Shown: positions 14,288 through 22,415 of the stretch, piece by piece
How positions within the stretch are numbered: position 1 is the first letter of the stretch
Layout: the number at the start of each line of letters is the position of its first letter
NCBI GenBank assembly: GCA_051880395.1
Contig: JBJENW010000036.1
Coordinates: forward strand, 1-24,748
Reading direction: 5' to 3'
Source: JBJENW01 sp051880395
GTDB lineage: Bacteria; Bacillota; Clostridia; Lachnospirales; Lachnospiraceae
Length of the DNA stretch: 24,748 nucleotides
Program-made: the position numbers and the translations under genes
The notes under the pieces: generated by a model
Databases searched by the model: none
What the model was told of the DNA's origin: nothing
Seen by the model: only the letters and a program-made list of their open reading frames with translations

Positions 14288-16570
14288 ATGAAGAAAAAAA
14301 TAGGAATACTGGTGGCAGTTCAGCTGATTCTTCTGATCGGATTCGGCATTTTTGCTGCAACGAAAGAAAGAACCTCTCTGAATCCTGAGATGGATAGCTG
14401 GCAGTCACAGAAAGCCGTTTATGATGAAACACAAAATTCGTGGTATGTTGATGCAGACTCCAATGCAGGGGAGAGTAACGATACCTCTGATAAGGAAGAT
14501 CAAAGTACGATCTGTGGACCGTATATTGATTTAAAAAAAGGCAGTTATACTGTAACAGTAGCGTATGAGACAGATACAGATCATACTTGTACATTTGCAG
14601 CAGATGGAGAAACCGGGAGAAATTCCGGTCTGGAATACAGTGATGTGAAATTAAATTCTTTGCAGAAATCGGTAGATATTGAGATAGAAGCCAGAGAAAA
14701 TGTGAAAAATTTTGAAGTCCGGTTTCAATATGGTGGAAGCGGCTATCTGAAGATCGATCAGATTTCAATCAAGGAAAACAGATACAGAAATCTGCGCCAT
14801 CTTACTTGCCTGTTTTTTCTGTTTTTGCTTTTGGATGGCTGTATTGTGTTTTGGGAGAAGATCAAACAAAATCGGAAAGAAATCCTGGTCTTACTTGGAA
14901 TTGCTTTCTTTTCCTCGCTCCCTCTGATGATGTTAAATCTGTATAACGGGCACGATCTGCCGTATCATTTGCTCCGAATTGAAGGAATTGCACAGGAATT
15001 GAAATTAGGGCATTTTCCGGTCAGAATGCATTCGTACAGCTGCTCCGGATACGGACATCCGGTTTCGATTTATTATGGAGATCTGTTGTTATATATCCCG
15101 GCAGTGTTGCGGTTACTCGGTTTTTCTGTATTAGGGGTATATAAGATTTATATTTATATGATCAATCTGGCTACTGTTTTGATCACATATTGGTGCCTGA
15201 AGCAGATATACCAGAAAAAGATGGTTGCAATGGCAGGCGCGGCAGCATATACGCTTGGTGCTTATCGAATCGTCGATATTTTTGTGCGGGCGTCACTGGG
15301 TGAGTTTACAGCAATGCTGGTATTTCCAGTGATCGCGCTTGCGGTGTATCAGATGTATACGGCGGATGAAACGGATTGGAAAGAGTATCGGAAAAATATC
15401 GGTTTGCTGGTCCTTGGAATGACGGGACTGATCACAAGTCATATTCTTTCCACAGAAATGGTGACATTGTTTTTGGCGTTTGTCGCAATTGTGCTGATCA
15501 AAAAAACCATACGGAAAAATACATTAAAGGTGTGGATTTTCTCTGTTATTGGGACGCTTTTGGTGAATGCGTGGTTTTTGGTTCCATTTGTCAATTATTA
15601 TCTGAAAACGGATGCGTGGATCAATCACCGCTTAGAAGAGGGGGCATCATTAAAAATTCAAGCGGAGGGCGCATATATCGGACAGTACTTTGCATTTTTA
15701 CAGAGCCCGCGTGGATTGTCGCAAGAGTATGTGGCAACTCGATTACAATTGACACCGGGATTGGTTTTTATGGCGGTTCTTCTGATCGCAGTGTATATGC
15801 TCGTTATCGGGAAACGAAATAAAAAAATAACATTTTATACAGGTTTTGCCCTTTTCTCACTGTTTTTGGCATCGGACCTGTTCCCGTGGGATTGGCTTGT
15901 GAAAAATGTGCCGGGTTTTCGGCTCTTGGCATCTGTACAGTTCCCATGGCGATACATCACGATCGCAGTCGTTTTTTTAATGCTGCTTCTGTGTGAGTTA
16001 CTTGTCTGGTTTCAGGAAACCGAAACGTTTCGATTGCAACAGTGGTGCAGTGGCATTTTGGCAGTCAGTCTTGGAATGGCCTGCATTTTGACAAGCCAGC
16101 TGTTCGATACCGGAACGGAATATGCGTCGATCGATGGAGGATATACAGATGAATTTTGTGCAGCCTCCCTGAATCGAAATTTCGTAGGAGATGAGTATTT
16201 GCGAAAAGATTCCTATACGGCATGGATGGATGGACAGTATCGGACAGAAAATATGAATGAGATGACGGAACTGTCCAGAAAAGGCGAACAAATACGACTG
16301 CATTGTGAAACCGGAGAGCAAGAAGGGGCTGTTGAGGTTCCGATGTTCCATTATCCAGGATATCACGCATGGGATGACCAGGGAAAAGAATATAAAATAA
16401 CGGATGGATTTAATAATACGATTCGAATCACACTTCCAGCAGAGTATAGCGGAGATATTACGATTGATTTTTGGGAACCGGTTTTGTGGAGAGTGTCGGA
16501 AGTGATTTCTCTGCTGTCAGTTCTTTTCCTGGCAGGGATGAAAATCATAGAAAAGAAAAAAGAAAAATAG
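14288..16570 (+). CDS. Large membrane protein with PTPS-related, GT-C-like domain
   Basis: The start is the ATG at 14288, with GGAAGG about eight bases upstream, giving 760 residues; longer in-frame starts lie inside the previous gene. An N-terminal helix (about 6-24) is followed by a soluble outer domain of about 140 residues, predicted as a beta-sandwich (YTVTVAYETD, FEVRFQYGGSGYLKI). About 11 further membrane helices follow. The first outer loop after them carries GHDLPYHLLRIEG (His222, Asp223, His227). That motif resembles the membrane domain called 6-pyruvoyl-tetrahydropterin synthase-related, a GT-C-like family despite its name. A second extracellular beta-rich segment (about 590-725) precedes a final helix and lysine tail. 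Operon position suggests it works with the previous protein in surface polymer assembly. Confidence 0.72.
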   Translation: MKKKIGILVAVQLILLIGFGIFAATKERTSLNPEMDSWQSQKAVYDETQNSWYVDADSNAGESNDTSDKEDQSTICGPYIDLKKGSYTVTVAYETDTDHTCTFAADGETGRNSGLEYSDVKLNSLQKSVDIEIEARENVKNFEVRFQYGGSGYLKIDQISIKENRYRNLRHLTCLFFLFLLLDGCIVFWEKIKQNRKEILVLLGIAFFSSLPLMMLNLYNGHDLPYHLLRIEGIAQELKLGHFPVRMHSYSCSGYGHPVSIYYGDLLLYIPAVLRLLGFSVLGVYKIYIYMINLATVLITYWCLKQIYQKKMVAMAGAAAYTLGAYRIVDIFVRASLGEFTAMLVFPVIALAVYQMYTADETDWKEYRKNIGLLVLGMTGLITSHILSTEMVTLFLAFVAIVLIKKTIRKNTLKVWIFSVIGTLLVNAWFLVPFVNYYLKTDAWINHRLEEGASLKIQAEGAYIGQYFAFLQSPRGLSQEYVATRLQLTPGLVFMAVLLIAVYMLVIGKRNKKITFYTGFALFSLFLASDLFPWDWLVKNVPGFRLLASVQFPWRYITIAVVFLMLLLCELLVWFQETETFRLQQWCSGILAVSLGMACILTSQLFDTGTEYASIDGGYTDEFCAASLNRNFVGDEYLRKDSYTAWMDGQYRTENMNEMTELSRKGEQIRLHCETGEQEGAVEVPMFHYPGYHAWDDQGKEYKITDGFNNTIRITLPAEYSGDITIDFWEPVLWRVSEVISLLSVLFLAGMKIIEKKKEK

Positions 16571-16594
16571 TTGTGAAATCTTAGAAAAAAGATT

Positions 16595-16620
16595 TAGAAA
16601 ACCCTCTTTCATACCGAAAT
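16595..16620 (+). promoter_or_regulatory. Possible SigD (sigma-28) promoter of the chemoreceptor gene
   Basis: TAGA (16595-16598), 15 bases, then CCGAAAT (16614-16620) resembles the Firmicute flagellar sigma consensus TAAA-N15-CCGATAT with one mismatch in each element. Its place upstream of a chemoreceptor fits SigD control. No good SigA promoter is visible in this gap. Confidence 0.45.
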
Positions 16621-16669
16621 AATAGATGAGTATCTATATGCTAAAGTGTATAGAAAAAGATCGTCGAGA

Positions 16670-16691
16670 ACGACAAAACAGAAATTGTCGT
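16670..16691 (+). promoter_or_regulatory. Hairpin directly upstream of the chemoreceptor ribosome binding site
   Basis: Arms ACGACAA (16670-16676) and TTGTCGT (16685-16691) form seven pairs around an eight-base loop. The stem ends six bases before the GGGAGAGGG site. An alternative short hairpin with GTCG (16663-16666) uses CGAC of the same arm, so the two are mutually exclusive. Confidence 0.35.
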
Positions 16692-16712
16692 AGGATGGGA
16701 GAGGGTTCTGCT

Positions 16713-18875
16713 ATGAAAAAAATCAAGAAAAATAAAAAAACAGAGCTGTTAAAGAATAAAACAAAAAAGCTGCAAAAAAATCGACCGCCAAAGAAGAAAG
16801 AGAAAACAAAGGCAAAAGTAACAGGAAAAACATATAAAGTGTTTGGAATTCGAGTGAAAATTTTTGCTTGTTTTTTGATCCCGATTGCCTGCATGCTCGT
16901 ATTAGGGTGGATGTCGTATAATAAAGCGGCACAAGGATTAAATAATAATTTTCAGGATTTTTCCATGCAGACAATTGCTACCTCATCAGATTACATAGAG
17001 TTGGGGGATTCCTTTGTTGAGACAGAGGCACTGAAATATATTACAGATACAGAACTCAGCAGTTATTTTAAGGGAAAGTTAGAAAATGATGCTTCACAAA
17101 AACGTGAGGTCGTAGAGCGAATCCGAAAACAGATGATGGCGACACAGGTAGGCAATGAATTTATCAGTAATATGTACATTGTCACGAAAGAAGATGTAAA
17201 TATGATCACCATGTCAAATCATATTTATGCAGGAATTTATGAGGAATTCAAAAAGGAGACGGATAGTGATACGAATAAAAATAGTGTCAGCGTAAACTGG
17301 ATGGATCATCATGAAAAACTAGACGAATATATGGGGATCGATCCAAATTCGTATATCATGTCGTATCAGCTTCCAGCCGTAAGAGATAAAGCGATTATGG
17401 TGGTGGATATCAAGCCGGAGAAGATTCAAGAGCTTTTAGAAGAGATGGATATGGGAGATGGAAGCATTGTCGGATATGTGACGGAAGGCGGACGCGAAAT
17501 TTCGGTTGAACATAAAGAAAAGGGAGCAAAAGGTGTTTTGAAAGAAGGAGAGACCGTTTTTGCGGATAAAGATTTTTATAAGAAAAGTAAAGGTGAAAAC
17601 AAAGCGGTTCGTGTTCAGTTTAAAGGCACGGAATATGTATATCTGCATAAAACAAGCGAGGAGACAGGGGCGACAACCTGTGCGTTAGTCCCATACGAGC
17701 ATATTACAGCAAATGCAGTAGACATTCGAAATATGACGGTTCAGTATGTGGTTTTGGCATCGATTGTCGCAATTTTGATCGGAACATTGATCGCAAACGG
17801 AATCCGGAAAAATATGAAAGTACTTGCAAAGAATATGAAACAGGTTGCAGACGGGAATCTGACGACACAGGTGAGTGTGCGAGGATATGACGAATTCCAA
17901 AGTCTGGCACAGATTGCAAATCACATGATCGGAAATAATAAAAATTTGGTACAGCATGTACAGCAGGCAACCGGAACATTGGAAGAATCAGCGAAAGAAG
18001 TATCGGAAACATCCGGGGTGATCCAGACTTATTCGGAGAGGATTTCGAATGCCATTGATGAGATCAATAATGGCATGGAACGTCAGTCACGGCATGCTGA
18101 AAAATGTGTGGAGAAAACCGGCAGTCTGTCAGAAAAGATTCAGGATGTCAGTGCAACAGCACATGATGTAGAAAAACTGGTGGAGCAGTCAAAAGGTATG
18201 ATTTATGAAGGTATGCAGATCGTGCAGATGCTTGGGGAGCGTGCACAGGAAACCACGCAGAGTACCGATCAGGTGGAAAAGAGTATCGATGGACTGAAAA
18301 AAGAATCGAAGATCATCAATGAATTTGTACAGACGATCACAGAAATATCCGATCAGACAAATCTGTTGTCGTTAAATGCAAATATTGAGGCGGCACGTGC
18401 AGGAGAAGCAGGAAAAGGGTTTGCGGTTGTCGCAGAAGAGATTTGGAAACTGGCGGCGGATTCTGCGAGCGCGGCAGAAAAAATCAGTGAAAATGTGGAG
18501 AATATCCGCAAGCAGACACAAGAAAGTGTGGAGAGTGCAAAACAGGCAAAAAGAATTGTAGCGCTTCAGACGGATGCGGTGCAGAAAGTGACAGAAGTAT
18601 TCACAAATATGAATGCTTCGATGGAACTTTTGTTTGATGCTTTGACAGAAATTTTGGAAAATACAGAATTGGCGGATGAAGAGCAGAAAGCGACAGTAGA
18701 AGCGGTTCAGCGAATTTCCGAGATTATTAAAGATACAGCGGACAGTGCAGCTGTTGTATCAGATATCGCGACGAATCTGCAGGAAAATGTTGTGCAGATG
18801 AATCAGACAGCGGAGAATCTGGATCAAAACATGGAAGGATTGAAAAAAGAGATTTCCGTGTTTAAAATTGAATAG
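16713..18875 (+). CDS. Transmembrane methyl-accepting chemotaxis protein with lysine-rich N-terminus
   Basis: The ATG at 16713 is preferred because a GAGAGGG site ends eight bases before it; an in-frame ATG at 16695 and one at 16626 lack one. The 720-residue chemoreceptor starts with a basic cytoplasmic extension: 20 of the first 49 residues are Lys. TM1 is at about 50-67, an extracellular sensor domain at about 70-340 (possibly Cache-like, but no motif proves it) and TM2 at about 344-364. HAMP follows (about 365-420), then the signalling domain from about 430 to 700. Its tip reads ISDQTNLLSLNANIEAARAG and GFAVVAEEIWKLA; Trp578 stands where Arg is usual. There is no C-terminal CheR-binding pentapeptide. 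The gene stands alone between envelope genes. The ligand is unknown. Confidence 0.94.
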   Translation: MKKIKKNKKTELLKNKTKKLQKNRPPKKKEKTKAKVTGKTYKVFGIRVKIFACFLIPIACMLVLGWMSYNKAAQGLNNNFQDFSMQTIATSSDYIELGDSFVETEALKYITDTELSSYFKGKLENDASQKREVVERIRKQMMATQVGNEFISNMYIVTKEDVNMITMSNHIYAGIYEEFKKETDSDTNKNSVSVNWMDHHEKLDEYMGIDPNSYIMSYQLPAVRDKAIMVVDIKPEKIQELLEEMDMGDGSIVGYVTEGGREISVEHKEKGAKGVLKEGETVFADKDFYKKSKGENKAVRVQFKGTEYVYLHKTSEETGATTCALVPYEHITANAVDIRNMTVQYVVLASIVAILIGTLIANGIRKNMKVLAKNMKQVADGNLTTQVSVRGYDEFQSLAQIANHMIGNNKNLVQHVQQATGTLEESAKEVSETSGVIQTYSERISNAIDEINNGMERQSRHAEKCVEKTGSLSEKIQDVSATAHDVEKLVEQSKGMIYEGMQIVQMLGERAQETTQSTDQVEKSIDGLKKESKIINEFVQTITEISDQTNLLSLNANIEAARAGEAGKGFAVVAEEIWKLAADSASAAEKISENVENIRKQTQESVESAKQAKRIVALQTDAVQKVTEVFTNMNASMELLFDALTEILENTELADEEQKATVEAVQRISEIIKDTADSAAVVSDIATNLQENVVQMNQTAENLDQNMEGLKKEISVFKIE

Positions 18876-18884
18876 CATCCTCTC

Positions 18885-18913
18885 TTGACATAAGAAGCAC
18901 AAACCGCTAGACT
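18885..18913 (+). promoter_or_regulatory. SigA-type promoter of murI
   Basis: A consensus -35 TTGACA (18885-18890) and a -10 TAGACT (18908-18913) are 17 bases apart, starting ten bases after the chemoreceptor stop. A small palindrome, CATGT-AC-ACATG (18918-18929), covers the expected start of transcription and could be an operator. Confidence 0.75.
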
Positions 18914-18972
18914 AAATCATGTACACATGAGAATGTGAAAATGACAGAAAACAGGACAAGGTGTAAGAAATC

Positions 18973-19755
18973 ATGAAGATAGGATTTTTTGATTCCGGCA
19001 TGGGCGGGCTTTCTGTATTACAGGAGGCAATGTGTCTTTTGCCGGAAGAGCAATTTTTATATTACGCAGACGAAAAACATGTCCCATATGGGGAAAAAAC
19101 GAAAGAAGAAGTCATCGACTATGTCGAAGAAGCGGTACAGTTTATGGTAAAGCAAGGGATCAAAGCGATCGTCATAGCATGTAATACAGCGACAAGTGTG
19201 GCAATCAGTCATCTGAGACAGGAATATGATTTTCCGATCATCGGAATGGAACCGGCGGTAAAGCAGGCGATCGATACATATGGAGATAAACGTGTACTGG
19301 CAACTGCCACACCGATCACCGTTAGAGGAGAAAAAATGAGATGCCTCATCGAGCGTGTGGATAAGCAGCATCTGGTGGATCTGGTTCCGCTTCCCAAATT
19401 GGTTCGTTTTGCAGAAAACGAACACTTTGATTCATCAGAAGTGGAATCTTATCTGCGACAGGAATTTTCCAGGTTTTCGCTTGATGAGTATGCGTCAGTG
19501 GTACTCGGCTGTACGCATTTTAATTATTTTAAAGACAGCCTTCGAAATGTTTTGCCAGAAAGCATTCATTTTGTGGATGGAAACGGGGGAACGATCCGCC
19601 ATCTGAAAGAAGAATTAAAAAAGCGAGATCTTCTGGAAAAACAACCGCAGGAGGTCTCTTATTATTATTCTGGGGAACGGGTGACAGATACAAAAGAACT
19701 GGCGCGCATTGCGCGTTATATGCAGCGTCTGGAGCGGATGTATCAAATACAATAA
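18973..19755 (+). CDS. murI: Glutamate racemase
   Basis: This cytoplasmic, cofactor-independent enzyme converts L-glutamate to D-glutamate for peptidoglycan. The 260-residue length is normal. The N-terminal motif FFDSGMGGLSVL carries Asp7 and Ser8. The two catalytic cysteines are Cys70 in ACNTATS and Cys180 in LGCTHF. The conserved VPYGEKT segment at about 37-43 contacts the substrate. It is the first gene after a good promoter. Its leader contains only a modest ribosome binding site (AAGGTG). The next gene starts 23 bases after the stop with a strong site, so the two are probably co-transcribed. Confidence 0.96.
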   Translation: MKIGFFDSGMGGLSVLQEAMCLLPEEQFLYYADEKHVPYGEKTKEEVIDYVEEAVQFMVKQGIKAIVIACNTATSVAISHLRQEYDFPIIGMEPAVKQAIDTYGDKRVLATATPITVRGEKMRCLIERVDKQHLVDLVPLPKLVRFAENEHFDSSEVESYLRQEFSRFSLDEYASVVLGCTHFNYFKDSLRNVLPESIHFVDGNGGTIRHLKEELKKRDLLEKQPQEVSYYYSGERVTDTKELARIARYMQRLERMYQIQ

Positions 19756-19778
19756 AATTTGGAATAAAGGAGCTTGAA

Positions 19779-21425
19779 ATGTCAAAGATAATGGGAATCA
19801 GCATAAAAATCTGCATTTTTTGTATTAGTTTTGTGCTCTTGTATCTGATCATACAAGATTATAAAAAACGCCATGAATTGGGGAAAAATGATCAAAAATT
19901 CTTAGTTAGAAGTGTCATTCTCATACAGCTTTTTGTTTGTTTCTTGCTCTTTAAACTGTCTACGGTGCCCAATCTGTTTGTAGATGAGGCAAACTGTATG
20001 TATGACAGCTGGTGCATTGCTAACTATGGGGTAGATAGCAATTTGATCAAAAATCCGGTTTACCTGCAGTCATTTTGGGGACAGGGACAATCCGTACTCT
20101 ATGCGTATATGGCGGTACCGTTTCTGAAAATTTTTGACTATGATCTGTTTGCCTTTCGGCTTCCGCTTGTTTTGTGCAGTATCGGTGTAGTCATACTCCT
20201 GTTTTTTATTTTGTTGCAAAAATGGAAACCGGGGCAGGTATTTCTTTGCATGGTTGTACTTGTGACTTCCCCGTGGCTGTTTAATACGACGCGGTGGGGG
20301 ATGGATTGCAATGTCGCACCGTATGTGTTCTTTCTGGGGGTTGGCATTTTTTATCTTGGAGTTCAGAAGAAAAAAACTGGCTTAGAGTTGGTCGGAACGA
20401 TATGCTTTGGTTTGACGGCATATGCATATAATGTCGCGTGGATCTTTCTTCCGTTTTTTCTTATGTGCCTGTTTGCTGCCATGCTGGCAAAGAAAAAAAT
20501 ATCCTGGAAAAAATTCGGATTACTGAGTCTCGTTCTCATTGTAGAGATCATGCCGATTTTTATTTTTGCCATACGGAGTAATGTAGCAGATTGGAATGAA
20601 ACGGTTCGGATTTTATTTTGGACATCTCCGAAATTGCAGACAGGAAGAGTGGGGGCATCCTTTATTGATCTGCATCATTCGATCATAAAGAATATGCTCA
20701 ACAATCTAAGACAGGGGTTTCAGATGTTTTGGAACGGTTCTGACCAATTATCCTGGAACAGTATCAGCGGTTATGGAGCGTATTATCTGTTTGCACTTCC
20801 GTTTTTTATCGTAGGGTTTTTGAAACAGATAAAAGAAAAGAGTTTTTTCAACTGGATGATATGCAGTGTCTATATTGGAATGATTCCGGTGATGCTTTTA
20901 GTAACACCGAATTTTAATCATTGGATTTTTCTTCATTTTGCAGTCTTACTTACGATTGGAATTGGTGTGATAGAAATTTGCGGGGATAAGAAGATCATTT
21001 GGAATGCGGCGACGGTAACCTATTTGATTGCTGCGGTTTCCTTTCTCAATACCTATTTTCATTCGGACCGATTTACAGGATGGCAGATCAGTAATGCAGA
21101 GACATTGAAAGAGTTGCATACGGATACTTATGAAAAGGTTTATTTTGATCAGATAGAAGTCATTATGCTTCGGGCGTTTTTACCAGCATCACCGGAGGAG
21201 TTTCAAAAGACGAAAGATCACCCATATTCACAAGAGGAGCTGTCTTCGGATACAAAGTATTTAAATTTTGAAAAATTGCAGGATCAGACGACTGTGGAAC
21301 CAAATTCAATGGCATTGATTCCGACTGAAAACATGGAACAATGGGCAAATGTAACGGCACAAATGCAATGCGAAAAGAGCATTACACTGGAAGGAAAAGA
21401 ATTTCTGGTCTATGTCACACCATAA
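19779..21425 (+). CDS. Polytopic membrane protein, GT39/ArnT-like glycosyltransferase
   Basis: The 548-residue protein has about 11-12 membrane helices and GT-C features. The first outer loop contains FVDEANCMYDSW with Asp69-Glu70, the place of the catalytic acid in PMT/ArnT-like enzymes. FNTTRWGMDCNVAPY follows further on, a segment typical of this family. The C-terminal 120 residues or so are soluble and probably extracellular. Such proteins transfer sugars from polyprenyl carriers to proteins, lipids or wall polymers; the substrate is not evident. The start has an AAAGGAG site about eight bases upstream. It probably shares the murI promoter. No clear terminator is seen before the tRNA promoter 24 bases after its stop. 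Confidence 0.78.
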   Translation: MSKIMGISIKICIFCISFVLLYLIIQDYKKRHELGKNDQKFLVRSVILIQLFVCFLLFKLSTVPNLFVDEANCMYDSWCIANYGVDSNLIKNPVYLQSFWGQGQSVLYAYMAVPFLKIFDYDLFAFRLPLVLCSIGVVILLFFILLQKWKPGQVFLCMVVLVTSPWLFNTTRWGMDCNVAPYVFFLGVGIFYLGVQKKKTGLELVGTICFGLTAYAYNVAWIFLPFFLMCLFAAMLAKKKISWKKFGLLSLVLIVEIMPIFIFAIRSNVADWNETVRILFWTSPKLQTGRVGASFIDLHHSIIKNMLNNLRQGFQMFWNGSDQLSWNSISGYGAYYLFALPFFIVGFLKQIKEKSFFNWMICSVYIGMIPVMLLVTPNFNHWIFLHFAVLLTIGIGVIEICGDKKIIWNAATVTYLIAAVSFLNTYFHSDRFTGWQISNAETLKELHTDTYEKVYFDQIEVIMLRAFLPASPEEFQKTKDHPYSQEELSSDTKYLNFEKLQDQTTVEPNSMALIPTENMEQWANVTAQMQCEKSITLEGKEFLVYVTP

Positions 21426-21449
21426 AACGTAAAATTCACGAAAACGTTC

Positions 21450-21478
21450 TTGCAATTTCTTGATGATTGGAGTATACT
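21450..21478 (+). promoter_or_regulatory. Promoter of tRNA-Gly
   Basis: TTGCAA (21450-21455) and TATACT (21473-21478) are 17 bases apart. The -10 ends 20 bases before the mature tRNA 5' end. Confidence 0.75.
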
Positions 21479-21498
21479 TGAAGTTGCGAGAGCACTTC

Positions 21499-21569
21499 GC
21501 AGATATAGTTCATCGGTAGAATGCCAGCTTCCCAAGCTGGATAGGCGGGTTCGACTCCCGTTATCTGCT
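21499..21569 (+). tRNA. tRNA-Gly (anticodon CCC)
   Basis: A 71-base cloverleaf. The acceptor arms GCAGATA (21499-21505) and TATCTGC (21562-21568) pair fully, with a T discriminator. The anticodon stem CCAGC/GCTGG holds the loop TTCCCAA, giving anticodon CCC at 21531-21533, which reads GGG. The T arm is CGGG-TTCGACT-CCCG and the D arm carries GTTCATCGGTAGA. CCA is not encoded, so it must be added after transcription. It has its own promoter and terminator. Confidence 0.96.
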
Positions 21570-21573
21570 GATC

Positions 21574-21607
21574 AGAGATTGAAACAGAGGTTTCGGTCTC
21601 TTTTTTA
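21574..21607 (+). terminator. Rho-independent terminator after tRNA-Gly
   Basis: An 11-bp stem (21575-21585 with 21590-21600, two G-U pairs) with an AGAG loop is followed by TTTTTT. No convincing promoter lies between it and the SufC-like gene 57 bases on, so that gene may be expressed by readthrough. Confidence 0.85.
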
Positions 21608-21664
21608 TTATACGGGAAAATATATGATTTTTGTATGAAATTTAGATGAATAAGGAGAAAGTGG

Positions 21665-22387
21665 ATGTTAGAATTACAGAATATCTCATATTCCGCAGAG
21701 GAAAACGGCGTAACAAAGGAGATTTTAAAAAACATTAACTTAAAAATAGAAGATCGGTTTGTAGCTGTCACAGGACCAAATGGCGGCGGAAAATCTACAT
21801 TGGCAAAATTAATTGCAGGTATCATCAAGCCAACAAGTGGACGTATTCTTTTTGATGGAGAGGATGTGACCGAGTTAAGCATTACGGACCGGGCAAAAAA
21901 GGGTATCAGTTTTGCGTTTCAGCAGCCGGTCCGTTTTAAAGGTCTGACGGTGAAGGATTTGATTTCCATCGCATCCGGAAAAGATCTGAAGGTTTCTCAG
22001 GTATGTGATATTTTATCGGAAGTGGGGCTTTGTGCAAAAGATTATGTAAATCGAGAACTGAATGACAGTCTTTCCGGAGGAGAATTGAAACGAATCGAGA
22101 TTGCGATGATCATGGCAAGAGGAACAAAGCTTTCTGTTTTTGATGAGCCGGAGGCAGGAATTGATCTTTGGAGTTTCAATAACCTGATTCGTGTATTTGA
22201 AAAAATGTATCAGCAGATCAATGGCTCGATCATCATTATTTCCCATCAGGAGCGAATCTTAAATATTGCCGATCAGGTTGTTTTGATCGCTGACGGACAA
22301 GTGAAAAAGCAAGGGGCGAAAGAGGAAATTTTGGATGAACTGTTAAATAGCAATACTGTTTGTCAGAGTCTGACAGAAAAATTATAG
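21665..22387 (+). CDS. SufC-like ABC ATPase of a minimal Fe-S cluster assembly pair
   Basis: The 240-residue ATPase resembles SufC, the soluble ABC-type ATPase that drives conformational changes in the SufB/D scaffold. Walker A is GPNGGGKST at 37-45, and the Q-loop is in FAFQQPVRFKG. The signature is SLSGGELKR, followed by Walker B with DEPEAGIDLW and the H-loop ISHQER. The Gly-rich Walker A and EPEAGIDLW differ in detail from the commonly studied SufC (DEIDSGLD) and suggest a separate subgroup. It has no membrane partner nearby; instead a SufB/D-like gene starts 28 bases later. An AAGGAG site precedes the start by seven bases. Confidence 0.88.
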   Translation: MLELQNISYSAEENGVTKEILKNINLKIEDRFVAVTGPNGGGKSTLAKLIAGIIKPTSGRILFDGEDVTELSITDRAKKGISFAFQQPVRFKGLTVKDLISIASGKDLKVSQVCDILSEVGLCAKDYVNRELNDSLSGGELKRIEIAMIMARGTKLSVFDEPEAGIDLWSFNNLIRVFEKMYQQINGSIIIISHQERILNIADQVVLIADGQVKKQGAKEEILDELLNSNTVCQSLTEKL

Positions 22388-22415
22388 ATTGAAGTGAAAG
22401 AAAAGGAGTACGGCC

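Noticed and set aside
14253..14768. 171-codon minus-strand frame opposite the PTPS-related gene
   Set aside because: It overlaps a well-supported gene, lacks a ribosome binding site and shows no recognisable domain.
16576..16595. Seven-pair AT-rich hairpin after the PTPS-related gene
   Set aside because: The stem is all but one base pair A-T and no T-run follows, so it is not a credible terminator.
21480..21498. Small hairpin directly before the tRNA 5' end
   Set aside because: The -10 ends at 21478, so transcription should begin inside this stem and the hairpin would not form in RNA.
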